Positions 14,843-23,806 of a DNA stretch of 35,137 nt are shown here, piece by piece (the first letter of the stretch is position 1; each line of letters starts with the position of its first letter). A program made the translations under genes and the position numbers. The notes beneath the pieces were generated by a model. That model made no database searches. It was not told where the DNA came from and was given only the letters and a program-made list of their open reading frames with translations. Source of the stretch: Brevibacillus sp. GTDB taxonomy: Bacteria; Bacillota; Bacilli; Brevibacillales; Brevibacillaceae. Location: NCBI GenBank assembly GCA_029240815.1, contig JARDZO010000018.1:1-35137 (forward strand), given 5' to 3'.

Positions 14843-15940
14843 TCATCTCGTGGGTGGAACGATTACGATGTCTCTGGAATCCGCATCAGCACAAGCAAAT
14901 TGTAGCAGACGCATTCCTTCTTCTGTGAGTGCGTGTTGATCTTGTTCGGATAGCGCAGCGAAAGGCTCGATGAGTAAAGTCACGTTCCTGCGCTCCCGCT
15001 TGAGTTGCCAAGTTCCCGAGACAAACCCGTCAATGAGAATGGTTGACCGGATGATGCCATTCACGGTGAACACTCGCTTCCGATACGCTTCATCGAGAAT
15101 GCGCGTGCGATTTGCATACGCCAAGAGCATATTGTCAAACTCGCCAAGGAATCGCGGAGAGGACGGGGTATCAGGGTCTGGCCGCGGAGCGTCAGGCAGA
15201 TCGAACAGCTCGTGCCCTTGTTCATCTCGAAAGGTGACCAGCTGGGGACGCAGCTTCTCGATCGACTCACGCAATCGGGTAAGTCCCGACCAAGTCTGTA
15301 TGTCCTTGATGGTCGCCGGGCCGTACGCGGCTAGATAGCGAAGAATCATCTCGTCCACGTCCGGTAGGGTGGATAGGGATTGACCAAGCCACGATTCCGC
15401 AGAAGTATGCGTAGCTTGTCCGCTCTCTCCCCAAAGGCCACGAGGCGGTAATTGAACGAGTGGAACAAACGTCCGTACGGCAGCAGCGAGAGCAGCAGGA
15501 TCTCGCTCGGGCCATTGTTCGCTGAGCTGTTTGCCGAGTTCGCTGAACGTTAGCGGGTGGGCTTCGACCAATGCACGTCCTGCGGTGGCAAGCTTCTCGC
15601 TATCTACCCCGTCGAGCTGCTTGCCGAATGCGCTTTTCAAACCCCGTTCCTGGACAGCCTGCATCAAAGGACGAAGCATGAGGCAATCCCGGGCTGACAC
15701 CAAGTGAATAGTCGAGCGCATCAATGCGATGCGAACGGCTTTTCGATCCTCAATGAGCTGGGAGAGTTCTTCCGGGCGAAATTCTTCGATCCGCGACCAG
15801 AGGCAGTAATATGGCGCTAGCGGATTTTGGGCTTGGAAGCCGACAAAGCGCTCGACGGCAGTTAGAACGGGCAGTTTCACGCGACTCAGCAACAGCTGTC
15901 TCGCGAGCAGGGCACGGTTCAAAGCACGCGATCCCAACAT
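14843..15940 (-). CDS. AlkZ-like winged-helix DNA glycosylase family protein
   Basis: A 365-residue protein of the 'winged helix DNA-binding domain' family (HTH_42/AlkZ-like). Near the N-terminus is 'VGFQAQNPLAPYYCLWSRI', containing the Q-A-Q triad that corresponds to the QxQ catalytic motif described for AlkZ-type glycosylases, which unhook azinomycin-type interstrand crosslinks. Later landmarks are 'LMRSTIHLVSARDCLMLRPL', 'RYLAAYGPATIKDIQTWSGL' and 'FLGEFDNMLLAYANRTRIL', all typical of the family. Start choice is open: ATG 15940 is far (13 bases) from the GGGGAGG site, while TTG 15949, three codons upstream, has better spacing. The reading frame extends further up but overlaps the preceding gene. 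It is 37 bases downstream of thrC, so probably co-transcribed. Its natural substrate is unknown. Confidence 0.8.
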   Translation of the reverse strand: MLGSRALNRALLARQLLLSRVKLPVLTAVERFVGFQAQNPLAPYYCLWSRIEEFRPEELSQLIEDRKAVRIALMRSTIHLVSARDCLMLRPLMQAVQERGLKSAFGKQLDGVDSEKLATAGRALVEAHPLTFSELGKQLSEQWPERDPAALAAAVRTFVPLVQLPPRGLWGESGQATHTSAESWLGQSLSTLPDVDEMILRYLAAYGPATIKDIQTWSGLTRLRESIEKLRPQLVTFRDEQGHELFDLPDAPRPDPDTPSSPRFLGEFDNMLLAYANRTRILDEAYRKRVFTVNGIIRSTILIDGFVSGTWQLKRERRNVTLLIEPFAALSEQDQHALTEEGMRLLQFACADADSRDIVIVPPTR

Positions 15941-15977
15941 CGGAATCAATCCACCTCCCCTTGCATGGCTATTTTCA

Positions 15978-17240
15978 CTACAACAGACTGGCGATGTTTT
16001 GCAAGGAAAGCTCGGCAGGCTGAATGGTGTTACGGAGAGCACCTTTCGACGATTCACCCAAGTGGTATTCATGCAGCGCATCCGTGTCTTTCAGCATGTT
16101 GCCCGTCAAGATGCAGACGGCGGTCTCGTCCTTGTCGATGATTTGCTGGGAAACGAGCTTGCGCAGGCCAGCGACCGTCGCAGCAGAGGCAGGCTCGCAG
16201 CCAATTCCGCTTTTGTCGACCAACGCTTTGGCATCCAAAATTTCCTGATCCGTGACTGAGCACGTCACACCGCGTGTCTCCTCGATCGTGCGAAGCGCTT
16301 TTCTCCAACTAGGCGGATTGCCGATGTTGAGGGCAGAAGCACGCGTGTATGGATGTGGTTCGGGGATGAGCTCACTGCGTCCTTCTGACACCATCTGATG
16401 AAACGGACTGGCTCCTTCTGCCTGGACGAGCGCGACGCGAGGAAGCTTGTCGATCAGCCCAAGAGTCTTGAGATCCTGCAGCCCTTTTCCCAATGCAGTG
16501 ACATTGCTCAATGCGCCGCCGGGAATAACGACCCAATCAGGCAAATTCCAGTTGAGATATTGCGCAATTTCAAAAACAATGCTCTTTTGTCCTTCGATGC
16601 GGAATGGATTGATCGAGTTGCAAATATAGAGACCGAGCTCCTTGCTGTGACGCTCGTAGAACCGTATGCCATCGTCATAGGTGCCGTCAAAGCTGATGAC
16701 CTTGGCACCGTAAGCGAGTGTCTGGAGTACTTTATTGAGGGAAATGTTTTTGTTCGGGACGAATACATAGGATTCGCCTTGTGCGATACTCGCGTACATG
16801 GCGAGAGAAGAGGAAGTATTTCCTGTTGATGTGCAGGTAAATCGCTGATAGCCGAGCGAGCGTCCATGAGAGACAGCGACTGTCATGCCGTTATCTTTGA
16901 AAGAACCGCTCGGATTTTCACTCTGTGCCTTGAGCAAGACTTTGCGATTCCCGGTGTATGACTGGAGCAGTTCGGAGGTGTACAAGCCAGTGTTGCCTTC
17001 ATATTTGGTGGTGATGTACTCTTCCGCAAGCTCAGGAAAGATCAATTCTTTGTAGCGCCACACTCCGCTGGCATAAGGGGTCATGCGTTCTGACAAGCGT
17101 TCGTGAAAGGCGCGTTTCAACTGTTCAGCGTCCAGATGCTTGGTATCGTGAACGATATCAAACAGTCCGCCACACTCGCATTGATAGTCAAAGAATGGAG
17201 CAGGGTATTCCTTGTTGCAATCGACGCAAACCAATTTCAT
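15978..17240 (-). CDS. thrC: threonine synthase with N-terminal zinc-ribbon
   Basis: A 420-residue fold-type II PLP enzyme that converts O-phosphohomoserine to threonine. The N-terminus has CVDC (5-8) and CEC (21-23), a small zinc-ribbon found in the longer threonine synthase type; the short B. subtilis ThrC lacks it. The PLP lysine is K115 in ENPSGSFKDNGM, and a glycine-rich phosphate loop and 'GCEPASAATVAGL' follow. The frame is open 59 codons upstream, but M at 17240 begins the conserved domain. ATG 17261 is the alternative, and neither has a strong ribosome site. It has its own promoter (17337-17365) just after the terminator of the upstream rluF gene. Homoserine is the shared precursor with MetA encoded at 20527. 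Confidence 0.88.
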   Translation of the reverse strand: MKLVCVDCNKEYPAPFFDYQCECGGLFDIVHDTKHLDAEQLKRAFHERLSERMTPYASGVWRYKELIFPELAEEYITTKYEGNTGLYTSELLQSYTGNRKVLLKAQSENPSGSFKDNGMTVAVSHGRSLGYQRFTCTSTGNTSSSLAMYASIAQGESYVFVPNKNISLNKVLQTLAYGAKVISFDGTYDDGIRFYERHSKELGLYICNSINPFRIEGQKSIVFEIAQYLNWNLPDWVVIPGGALSNVTALGKGLQDLKTLGLIDKLPRVALVQAEGASPFHQMVSEGRSELIPEPHPYTRASALNIGNPPSWRKALRTIEETRGVTCSVTDQEILDAKALVDKSGIGCEPASAATVAGLRKLVSQQIIDKDETAVCILTGNMLKDTDALHEYHLGESSKGALRNTIQPAELSLQNIASLL

Positions 17241-17336
17241 CAGCCATGAGATCCAGCCCATCACGAGGATGAGCGGTTCTCTCCACCTCTTTTCTATATT
17301 TTTCGTTGGCTTAGGAGAAACCGACTTATGCCCTAA

Positions 17337-17365
17337 ATAGTAGCGGGATGGTGCCAGGTTGTAAA
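17337..17365 (-). promoter_or_regulatory. sigma-A-type promoter for thrC
   Basis: Reading the minus strand, TTTACA (17365-17360) and TACTAT (17342-17337) are separated by exactly 17 bases. The site lies between the rluF terminator and thrC, where a promoter is needed. No T-box or other riboswitch pattern is visible in the remaining 95-base leader. Confidence 0.55.
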
Positions 17366-17398
17366 TGCGAAATATTCTTGAAAATGAATGGGGGTATG

Positions 17399-17438
17399 AA
17401 AAAACAGGAAGGAGCAATGAAGCTGCTCGATCCTGTTT
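17399..17438 (-). terminator. Rho-independent terminator after rluF-like gene
   Basis: On the minus strand AAACAGGA pairs with TCCTGTTT, and an inner stem GAGCA/TGCTC closes a short loop. A run of T's follows (17404-17399). It lies 4 bases past the stop of the pseudouridine synthase gene. Confidence 0.88.
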
Positions 17439-17441
17439 GCC

Positions 17442-18128
17442 TTACAAACTTTTATTCAACTCTTCCAGCTCTTGATGGGTCAGGTCGCGCCATTGTCCGA
17501 CCTTGAGATTGTCCAGTTGAATGTTCATGATCCGCACCCGTTTCAGCTGACGTACCTGATAGCCGAATGCTTGGCACATCCGTCTGATCTGTCGGTTGAG
17601 TCCTTGGGTGAGGATGATCTTGAAGACGTGATCGCCGATTTTGGTGACCCTGCAAGGCTTGGTGACGGTCCCGAGGATTCGGACGCCACTGGACATCCCT
17701 TGCACAAATTGCGGAGTGATCGGCTTGTCGACGGTGACGATGTACTCTTTTTCGTGATTGTTTTCTGCCCGCAATATTTTGTTGACGATATCTCCGTCAT
17801 TCGTGAGCAGAATCAGACCTTGAGAGTCCTTGTCCAATCGGCCGATCGGGAAAATGCGTACCGGATGGTTGACGAAATCGATGATATTTCCTTTTACATG
17901 CAATTCGGTTGTGCAGGTAATGCCGACAGGCTTGTTCAGGACGATGTAGACCGAGTGTTTCTTGGTGCCGACTGGCTGTCCATCGATTCGTACGTCATCA
18001 CCCGGATTGACGGTACTCCCCAATTCCGCCAGTTGGCCATTGATCGTCACCCGTTTGGCTTCGATGAGCTTATCTGATTCTCTACGCGAGCAAAAGCCGG
18101 TTTCGCTTATGTATTTATTGATTCGCAT
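17442..18128 (-). CDS. rluF: RluF/RsuA-family 23S rRNA pseudouridine synthase
   Basis: A 228-residue RNA modification enzyme. It has an S4 RNA-binding domain (about 1-60, '[21 protein letters not shown]' in part) followed by the RsuA/RluB/E/F catalytic domain. The catalytic aspartate lies in '[18 protein letters not shown]' and the motif '[10 protein letters not shown]' follows. The pattern is closest to RluF, which makes pseudouridine at position 2604 of 23S rRNA in E. coli, but without that protein's long C-terminal tail. It starts 13 bases after the stop of the MOSC gene, so the two are one transcript ended by the terminator at 17399-17438. The family is sure; the exact target base is inferred. 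Confidence 0.88.
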   Translation of the reverse strand: MRINKYISETGFCSRRESDKLIEAKRVTINGQLAELGSTVNPGDDVRIDGQPVGTKKHSVYIVLNKPVGITCTTELHVKGNIIDFVNHPVRIFPIGRLDKDSQGLILLTNDGDIVNKILRAENNHEKEYIVTVDKPITPQFVQGMSSGVRILGTVTKPCRVTKIGDHVFKIILTQGLNRQIRRMCQAFGYQVRQLKRVRIMNIQLDNLKVGQWRDLTHQELEELNKSL

Positions 18129-18141
18129 GGAACGATTCCTT

Positions 18142-18789
18142 TCATAACTTCTGCTGCTTTTCGAGCAGTAATTTGCGCCAGGGCAGGGCGAGCTCTTCCA
18201 CTTCGAGCATACGCTCTAACACCTTAGGGTCTGGAGATTTCTCGTGAAAGTATAGATGGTGGATCGAGGAGACGCTCACCTGCAGGGGATGGGCAGACAA
18301 TTGGACGATAGCGGAGTCCGTCTTGATTGTGCCTTCCTGCAGGACACGGAAAAAGTAGCCGGTATACCCGGTCGCAATGATTTGTTTCAACAGCAGGTTG
18401 TTCTGATTGCGTTTATTAATAGTAGCACAAGGATAACGGCCTTGCGCGACTTGCAGGATCGCTTCCCCGAACTGGTAAACATCCCCGATGCAGACCTGGT
18501 CCTCACGCATATTTTCAGCGGTCACATTTTCACCAAATGCCGATTTTTCCAATGGTTGACCAAATTCCTTCTCCCAATGGGCATAATGTTCAAAAGGATA
18601 GAGGCAGACGACGCGGTCAGGACCTCCATGGTACGCATGGTTCTCCACATCGTCTTCTGCGATCTGATGAGTGTGGACACGGAGCTCATCCGCTTGTTCC
18701 TTCCATATGCCGGAGCGAAATTCTTGACCGTTATACTGCTTGTTCTTGGGCAAGCCCTTGCTCACGTATACGATTTTTCTATCTGACAT
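18142..18789 (-). CDS. MOSC domain protein, YiiM-like
   Basis: A 215-residue MOSC (molybdenum cofactor sulfurase C-terminal) protein with the YiiM layout, that is, the MOSC domain followed by a short 3-alpha C-terminal tail. Visible marks are '[26 protein letters not shown]', given here in its two halves around G-G-P-D-R, '[11 protein letters not shown]', and '[17 protein letters not shown]' with the conserved MOSC cysteine (PC). E. coli YiiM is linked to Moco-dependent reduction of N-hydroxylated bases; activity here is inferred. ATG 18789 with GGGAG 8 bases upstream is chosen over ATG 18807 (also with GGGAG). The extended -10 promoter at 18823-18831 would leave almost no leader for the latter. 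The first gene of a two-gene operon with rluF. Confidence 0.85.
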   Translation of the reverse strand: MSDRKIVYVSKGLPKNKQYNGQEFRSGIWKEQADELRVHTHQIAEDDVENHAYHGGPDRVVCLYPFEHYAHWEKEFGQPLEKSAFGENVTAENMREDQVCIGDVYQFGEAILQVAQGRYPCATINKRNQNNLLLKQIIATGYTGYFFRVLQEGTIKTDSAIVQLSAHPLQVSVSSIHHLYFHEKSPDPKVLERMLEVEELALPWRKLLLEKQQKL

Positions 18790-18822
18790 CTCATTCACTC
18801 CCAACATGTGCACTCCCTTCAT

Positions 18823-18831
18823 ACTATAACA
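18823..18831 (-). promoter_or_regulatory. extended -10 promoter for MOSC-rluF operon
   Basis: On the minus strand the sequence TGTTATAGT gives a TG-N-TATAGT extended -10 element. It is about 35 bases upstream of the chosen start. No good -35 is seen, as is common for extended -10 promoters. It lies in the 130-bp divergent spacer shared with pncB. Confidence 0.45.
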
Positions 18832-18919
18832 AATCCCCAGCTGCTTCCACTGCCCAGGGGACATCCTCTGGCAACTCTGGTATGATGGTGGAAAGGAAGA
18901 CACAGGAGGCTTATGTCCC

Positions 18920-20368
18920 ATGCAATCATCAGGTGTGGTACTGCACACAGATAAATATCAAATCAATATGATGTATGCCCATTGGATCAACGGGACACAC
19001 AATCGCAAAGTGGTATTTGAAGCTTATTTCCGCAAGCTTCCCTTTGGAAATGGGTACGCGGTATCGGCTGGGCTGGAGAGAATCGTCGCTTACATAAAAA
19101 ACTTGTGCTTTGAAGAAAGCGATCTCGCCTATTTGAGTGAGCAGGAGGAGAACTACGATCCTGCTTTTCTGGAAGAACTGCGGCACCTGCGGTTTATGGG
19201 TTCGTTGTTCTCTGTAAAGGAAGGGACGCTGGTATTCCCCAATGAGCCGCTGATTCGCGTCGAAGGCCGAATGATGGAAGCCCAGCTGGTAGAGACCGCG
19301 CTCTTGAACTACATGAACTACCAGACGCTGATTGCGACCAAGGCATCTCGTATTAAAAATGTCGCGGGCTCTGACATTCTCATGGAATTCGGTACACGCC
19401 GGGCGCAGGAAGCAGACGCTGCGCTGTGGGGGACGAGAGCGGCTTATTTGGCTGGCTTTGACGCTACCTCCAACATGCTGGCTGGGAAAATGTTTAACAT
19501 CCCGACCAAAGGAACGCACGCCCATTCCTGGGTACAGAGCTTTGAGAGCGAGGAAGAAGCGTTCGAGCGATTCGCGCAGGCGCTGCCAGGCCAAGTGACC
19601 TTGCTCGTGGATACGTATGATACGTTAAACAGTGGGGTTCCTCATGCGATTGCGCTGGGCAAGAAGCTGGAGACGGAAGGGAAACAACTGTCTGCGGTGA
19701 GGCTGGATAGCGGGGACCTCGCCTACTTGTCGATCAAGACCAGGGAGATGCTGGACAAAGCGGGACTTCCTTACGTGAAGATCGTCGCGTCCAACGACCT
19801 CGATGAGCATACGATTCTGAACCTCAAGGTACAGGGAGCCCGAGTGGACAGCTGGGGTGTGGGTACGCAGCTGATTACAGCGGCAGACCAACCGACATTG
19901 GGCGGTGTCTACAAGCTGGTAGCGAGAGAGGGCGCGGATGGGGATTACTTACCGACGATCAAGATCTCGGGCAACCCGGAAAAAGTGACCAACCCTGGAG
20001 TCAAGGATATGTATCGCCTGATTGATCCGGAGACGAACAAGGCGATCGCAGATTATCTGTGCTTCCCGCAAGAAGAGCTGGTGCCGACGGGAGCTTCGCT
20101 TCACCTGTTCAATCCGAGCCACCCTTATTTGAACAAGCAACTGGAAAAATACAGAGCAGAATCGCTCCTGATACCAGTCTTCATTGAAGGCAAACTCGTA
20201 TACGACTTGCCGTCGCTAGAAGAAATTCGTGCGTATCATCGTGAGCAGCTGAAGTTGTTCTGGCCGGAGTATTTACGGATGCTGAATCCGGAGCACTACC
20301 GCTTGTACATGAGTGATGACGTCTGGGAAACGAAGAATCGTTTGATGAAAGAACACATGAAAAAATAA
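18920..20368 (+). CDS. pncB: nicotinate phosphoribosyltransferase
   Basis: A 482-residue NAPRTase, first enzyme of NAD salvage from nicotinic acid. It begins with 'VVLHTDKYQINMMYAHW', continues with 'EFGTRRAQEADAALWGTRAA' and 'GTHAHSWVQSF', whose histidine is the one phosphorylated in the family, and ends with 'LDSGDLAYLS' and 'VGTQLITAADQPTLGGVYKL' blocks. Length is close to B. subtilis PncB (490). AGGAGG at 18904-18909 is 10 bases before ATG 18920; another ATG at 18913 is out of frame. It is divergent from the MOSC operon and ended by a terminator at 20374, so monocistronic. Confidence 0.93.
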   Translation: MQSSGVVLHTDKYQINMMYAHWINGTHNRKVVFEAYFRKLPFGNGYAVSAGLERIVAYIKNLCFEESDLAYLSEQEENYDPAFLEELRHLRFMGSLFSVKEGTLVFPNEPLIRVEGRMMEAQLVETALLNYMNYQTLIATKASRIKNVAGSDILMEFGTRRAQEADAALWGTRAAYLAGFDATSNMLAGKMFNIPTKGTHAHSWVQSFESEEEAFERFAQALPGQVTLLVDTYDTLNSGVPHAIALGKKLETEGKQLSAVRLDSGDLAYLSIKTREMLDKAGLPYVKIVASNDLDEHTILNLKVQGARVDSWGVGTQLITAADQPTLGGVYKLVAREGADGDYLPTIKISGNPEKVTNPGVKDMYRLIDPETNKAIADYLCFPQEELVPTGASLHLFNPSHPYLNKQLEKYRAESLLIPVFIEGKLVYDLPSLEEIRAYHREQLKLFWPEYLRMLNPEHYRLYMSDDVWETKNRLMKEHMKK

Positions 20369-20373
20369 CCGTG

Positions 20374-20425
20374 AAAGCAACGTCTCCCCGAGGAATATTC
20401 CTTTGTGATGGACGTTGCTTTTTTT
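20374..20425 (+). terminator. Rho-independent terminator after pncB
   Basis: AAAGCAACGTC (20375-20384) pairs with GACGTTGCTTT (20411-20421), followed by T's. The loop holds a second small GAGGAATATTCCTTT hairpin. Confidence 0.85.
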
Positions 20426-20526
20426 ATTCCCACCTATTATCCTAGCAGGTAGGAATGTATCTTTGTCGAATTAGTCGGATTATTATTTTTCTGCCTGTTT
20501 TACAGAGGATGGGAAGGGGGATACAC

Positions 20527-21444
20527 ATGCCAATCAAATTGCCTGACGAGTTGCCAGCAACGGAAATACTGGCGGGGGAAAATATTTTCGTGATGAAGGA
20601 GAGCAGAGCCTTCACACAAGACATCCGGCCGCTGCGCATCGTCATTTTAAACCTGATGCCAGTCAAGGAAACGACGGAAACGCAGCTGCTCCGCCTCCTG
20701 GGGAATACACCGTTGCAGGTGGAAATCGTGCTGCTCCACATGTGCAGTCACACCTCAAAAAACACATCGGAAGAGCATTTGTCGATGTTCTATAAAACGT
20801 TTGAGGAAATCAAGGATCAACGCTTTGACGGAATGGTCATTACAGGCGCACCCGTGGAACAACTGGAATTTGACGAGGTGACGTACTGGAAGGAGCTACA
20901 GGAAATCCTCGATTGGAAGATGACCAATGTCACCTCGACTCTCCATATTTGCTGGGGAGCCCAAGCGGGACTTTATCATCACTTTGGGGTTCCCAAGCAT
21001 CCATTGCCGGATAAGATATTCGGAATTTTCCCGCATACGCTGAACAAGCAAAATGTAAAGCTGTTCCGCGGATTTGATAACTACTTCTACATCCCGCACT
21101 CCCGCCATACGGAAAATCGACGGGAAGATATTGAAAAAGTGCCGGAGCTGGAGATCTTGTCCGAGTCCGAGGAGTCAGGTATATACGTCGTCGCAACCAA
21201 GGACGGACGGCAAATTTTTGTGACAGGGCATTCCGAGTATGATCCGACGACCCTGCAGGACGAGTACCAGCGCGACATTAACAAAGGATTGGACATCGCT
21301 GTACCGCGAAATTACTATCCCAAGGACGATCCGAGCCGTCAGCCGATCGTCACCTGGCGCGCACATGCCAACCTGATGTTCTCCAACTGGCTGAACTACT
21401 ACGTCTACCAAGAGACCCCATACGATCTGAACAATAGCAAGTAA
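20527..21444 (+). CDS. metA: homoserine O-acetyltransferase (MetA type)
   Basis: A 305-residue MetA-family enzyme that activates homoserine for methionine synthesis. Catalytic residues fall exactly at the family positions: C142 in HICWGAQ, H235 and E237 in VTGHSEYDP. Residue 111, which sets acyl-donor choice, is glutamate ([13 protein letters not shown]). Enzymes with E111, such as B. cereus MetA, use acetyl-CoA, whereas G111 enzymes such as E. coli use succinyl-CoA. It should therefore be called an acetyltransferase despite the usual succinyl label. GGAAGGGGG lies 6 bases before ATG 20527; the frame opening at 20455 is not a start with a ribosome site. The upstream gap after the pncB terminator (about 100 bases) is too short for a full S-box riboswitch with terminator, and none is visible. 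Confidence 0.92.
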   Translation: MPIKLPDELPATEILAGENIFVMKESRAFTQDIRPLRIVILNLMPVKETTETQLLRLLGNTPLQVEIVLLHMCSHTSKNTSEEHLSMFYKTFEEIKDQRFDGMVITGAPVEQLEFDEVTYWKELQEILDWKMTNVTSTLHICWGAQAGLYHHFGVPKHPLPDKIFGIFPHTLNKQNVKLFRGFDNYFYIPHSRHTENRREDIEKVPELEILSESEESGIYVVATKDGRQIFVTGHSEYDPTTLQDEYQRDINKGLDIAVPRNYYPKDDPSRQPIVTWRAHANLMFSNWLNYYVYQETPYDLNNSK

Positions 21445-21458
21445 CACCTGAAGAACTG

Positions 21459-21488
21459 CCATCCGAGTCGATCGGATGGTTTTCTTTC
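21459..21488 (+). terminator. Rho-independent terminator after metA
   Basis: CCATCCGA (21459-21466) pairs with TCGGATGG (21472-21479) around GTCGA, followed by TTTTCTTTC. It ends only 4-5 bases before the ribosome site of the next gene. Confidence 0.85.
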
Positions 21489-21504
21489 ATCTAGGAGGGT
21501 GAAC

Positions 21505-22953
21505 ATGATCAACTGGCATGAAGAAGTGCTCAAACGAAAAGAGAATCTGCTTCTTGATCTGGACGGGCTCTTGCGAATTCCCAGCTCCAAACAGATCGAA
21601 ACGAGCGAACCGGATGCACCGATGGGAAAGGAGATCGGCCGAGCGCTGCGCTATATGCTTGATCTGTCCGTACAGGATGGCTTCCGTACCGCCAATCTGG
21701 AGGGTTATGTCGGGTACGCGGAGATGGGAGATTCGCCTTCGGACGATTATATTGCCGTTCTGGGGCATTTGGATGTCGTCGCGGCGACAGGCAATTGGAC
21801 CTCACCGCCATACGAACCGACGATACGGGATGGAAAGCTGTATGCGCGTGGTGCCATCGATGACAAGGGGCCTACTCTCGCTGCTTACTACGGACTCAAA
21901 ATCGTCAAGGAGCTGGGACTTCCGCTCAAGCACAACGTACGGTTCATCTTTGGTACGGACGAGGAAAGCGGGAGCCGCTGTATGGCACGCTACCGACAGA
22001 CAGAAAAGCTGCCAATCGCTGGCTTCACTCCGGATGCGGACTACCCCATCGTTCATGCTGAAAAAGGACAGATCAACACGAGGGTGATGCTGGAGAAAGC
22101 TGTGCCACCCGCGCACGAAGGGGCAGACGCTGAGGAAAAATGGTACTTACACTCTTTTTTCGGTGGTGGTACTGCCAACATGGTGCCAGAATCTGCTCGT
22201 GCCGTTATAGCGGGTGAAGCAGGGAGTCTGGGTGAACTGGCTGAGGAGTACACGGCTTATTGCCAGTCTAGAGGGCGCAGAGGAACTTCACGAGTAGAAG
22301 CGGGGCGGATCATCCTCGAGATGGAAGGCAAAGCAGCTCACGGGATGGAGCCGCAGCTCGGAGTAAACGCTGCACTTGAGCTGATTCATTTTCTCGCACC
22401 CCGATCCTTTCAGCCAGATGCCGAGCGTTTCCTGCGTTGTGTGGAAACGTATCTATTTGAGGATTATGCGGGGGTAGCGCTAGGAATCGCCCATGAGGAT
22501 GAGATTTCCGGTGCGCTCACTATCAATAGCGGTATCCTGCAATTTGATCCAGAGGGTGAGTCCTTTTTTTACATCAACCTGCGTTATCCGGTGACTGATG
22601 AAGCCAACCGTATTTTGGACACGATCACGGAACAGGTATGGAAGTACGGTTTTGCCATGGAACCGCCGCTTTTGAAAAAGGGGCATCATGTGGCAAAAGA
22701 GCATCCGATGATCGGCATTTTGCAGCACATTTATCAGGAGACGACTGGGCTAGAGCCCACGTTGCTGTCAACTGGCGGAGGCACGTACGCGTATCACATT
22801 GGCAACGGAGTCGCTTTCGGTCCGCTGTTCCCGGGAAAGACCTCGATGGCTCACCAGGCAGACGAGTATATCGAGGTGGAAGACTTGCTGCTCTCTGCTG
22901 CGATGTATGCGAGAGCCATCTATGAATTGGCGAATGCCGATTATGATAAGTAG
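21505..22953 (+). CDS. pepV: M20 family dipeptidase, PepV-like
   Basis: A 482-residue zinc dipeptidase of the M20A/PepV group. Metal and catalytic motifs are present in order: 'VLGHLDVVAATGNW' (H and D), 'YARGAIDDKGPTLAAYYGLK' with the bridging aspartate, 'FGTDEESGSRCMARY' with the general-base glutamate and metal ligand, and 'GGTYAYHIGNGVAFGPLFPG' near the C-terminus. The lid domain lies between about 185 and 380. It hydrolyses dipeptides in the cytoplasm. ATG 21505 is 7 bases after AGGAGG; an in-frame GTG at 21499 is too close to that site. The SDR gene follows after 21 bases, so the two are probably co-transcribed. Confidence 0.88.
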   Translation: MINWHEEVLKRKENLLLDLDGLLRIPSSKQIETSEPDAPMGKEIGRALRYMLDLSVQDGFRTANLEGYVGYAEMGDSPSDDYIAVLGHLDVVAATGNWTSPPYEPTIRDGKLYARGAIDDKGPTLAAYYGLKIVKELGLPLKHNVRFIFGTDEESGSRCMARYRQTEKLPIAGFTPDADYPIVHAEKGQINTRVMLEKAVPPAHEGADAEEKWYLHSFFGGGTANMVPESARAVIAGEAGSLGELAEEYTAYCQSRGRRGTSRVEAGRIILEMEGKAAHGMEPQLGVNAALELIHFLAPRSFQPDAERFLRCVETYLFEDYAGVALGIAHEDEISGALTINSGILQFDPEGESFFYINLRYPVTDEANRILDTITEQVWKYGFAMEPPLLKKGHHVAKEHPMIGILQHIYQETTGLEPTLLSTGGGTYAYHIGNGVAFGPLFPGKTSMAHQADEYIEVEDLLLSAAMYARAIYELANADYDK

Positions 22954-22974
22954 AGCGACTGGAGGGGACGGGAT

Positions 22975-23724
22975 ATGCACGATTTACAAGGGAAGGTAGT
23001 GCTCATCACAGGGGCCAGCTCGGGAATCGGACGTGCGACAGCTGAGCTATTGGCATCCCGGGGAGCAAAAATAGCGATTCATTACCACTCCAACAAGCGT
23101 GGAGCAGAAGAAGCTGCTGCTGTGATCCAGGCACAGGGAGGAGAGTGCGCTCTCTTTTCGGCGGATGTATCCGACAGGGAACAAGTCAACCGGATGGTCG
23201 GAGAGGTACTCGATCAGTTTGGGGCCATTCATGTCCTGGTGAACAACGCAGGAGCGGGCATCCAGCCGAGCACCTTCATGGAGCTGACGGAGGATCTGTG
23301 GGACAGGACGTATGCGGTCAATGTCAAAAGTGTTCTTTTTTGCTCGCAAGCCGTGCTGAGGGACATGCTGCCGCGCAAGGAGGGCAAGATCATCAACATT
23401 TCCTCAGGCGCAGCGCGTTTTGGGGGGGCGGGAGAAAGCGTACATTACGCTTCCGCCAAAGGCGCAGTCAACACGCTGACCGTCGGGATGGCGAAGGAAT
23501 TTGCTGATCAGGGGATTCTCGTCAACGCAGTCGCCCCTGGCGTAATCGATACGCAGTGGCATGAAAAGTTTTCCTCCGGGGAGCGGCTGCAGAACTTTTT
23601 GCCTGGAGTACCGTTGAAACGAGCCGGGACCCCCAAAGATGTCGCCCAGATGATTGCTTTTCTCACATCCGATGCGGCGAACTATATCACGGGGGAAATC
23701 CTCAATGTGAGCGGAGGCAGGTAA
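22975..23724 (+). CDS. short-chain dehydrogenase/reductase, FabG-like
   Basis: A 249-residue classical SDR. The cofactor site is 'VLITGASSGIGRATAELLASRG' at residues 9-30 (read as TGASSGIG), NNAG is near 86, and the catalytic set is a serine in 'INISSGAARF' with Y-x-x-x-K in 'HYASAKGA'. The C-terminal 'AANYITGEILNVSGG' is typical. Arginine after the first glycine motif and 'HYHSNKRGAEE' at the end of the second strand suggest NADP(H) use. The substrate is unknown: FabG-like acyl reductases and sugar dehydrogenases share this pattern. Strong GGAGGGG site. It probably shares a transcript with pepV. Confidence 0.85.
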   Translation: MHDLQGKVVLITGASSGIGRATAELLASRGAKIAIHYHSNKRGAEEAAAVIQAQGGECALFSADVSDREQVNRMVGEVLDQFGAIHVLVNNAGAGIQPSTFMELTEDLWDRTYAVNVKSVLFCSQAVLRDMLPRKEGKIINISSGAARFGGAGESVHYASAKGAVNTLTVGMAKEFADQGILVNAVAPGVIDTQWHEKFSSGERLQNFLPGVPLKRAGTPKDVAQMIAFLTSDAANYITGEILNVSGGR

Positions 23725-23806
23725 TAAAAACCATTTGCTTATTCATTCGAACCCGCTTCTAACCGATATAGAAAATAGTAGTAGATAAGTGGAAGGAGAG
23801 ATAGAC

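Noticed and set aside
17241..17398. T-box leader for threonine synthase
   Set aside because: No T-box consensus and no terminator between the promoter and the gene. Only a normal promoter is visible.
20426..20526. S-box (SAM) riboswitch upstream of metA
   Set aside because: The gap after the pncB terminator is about 100 bases, too short for aptamer plus terminator, and the conserved S-box segments are not seen.
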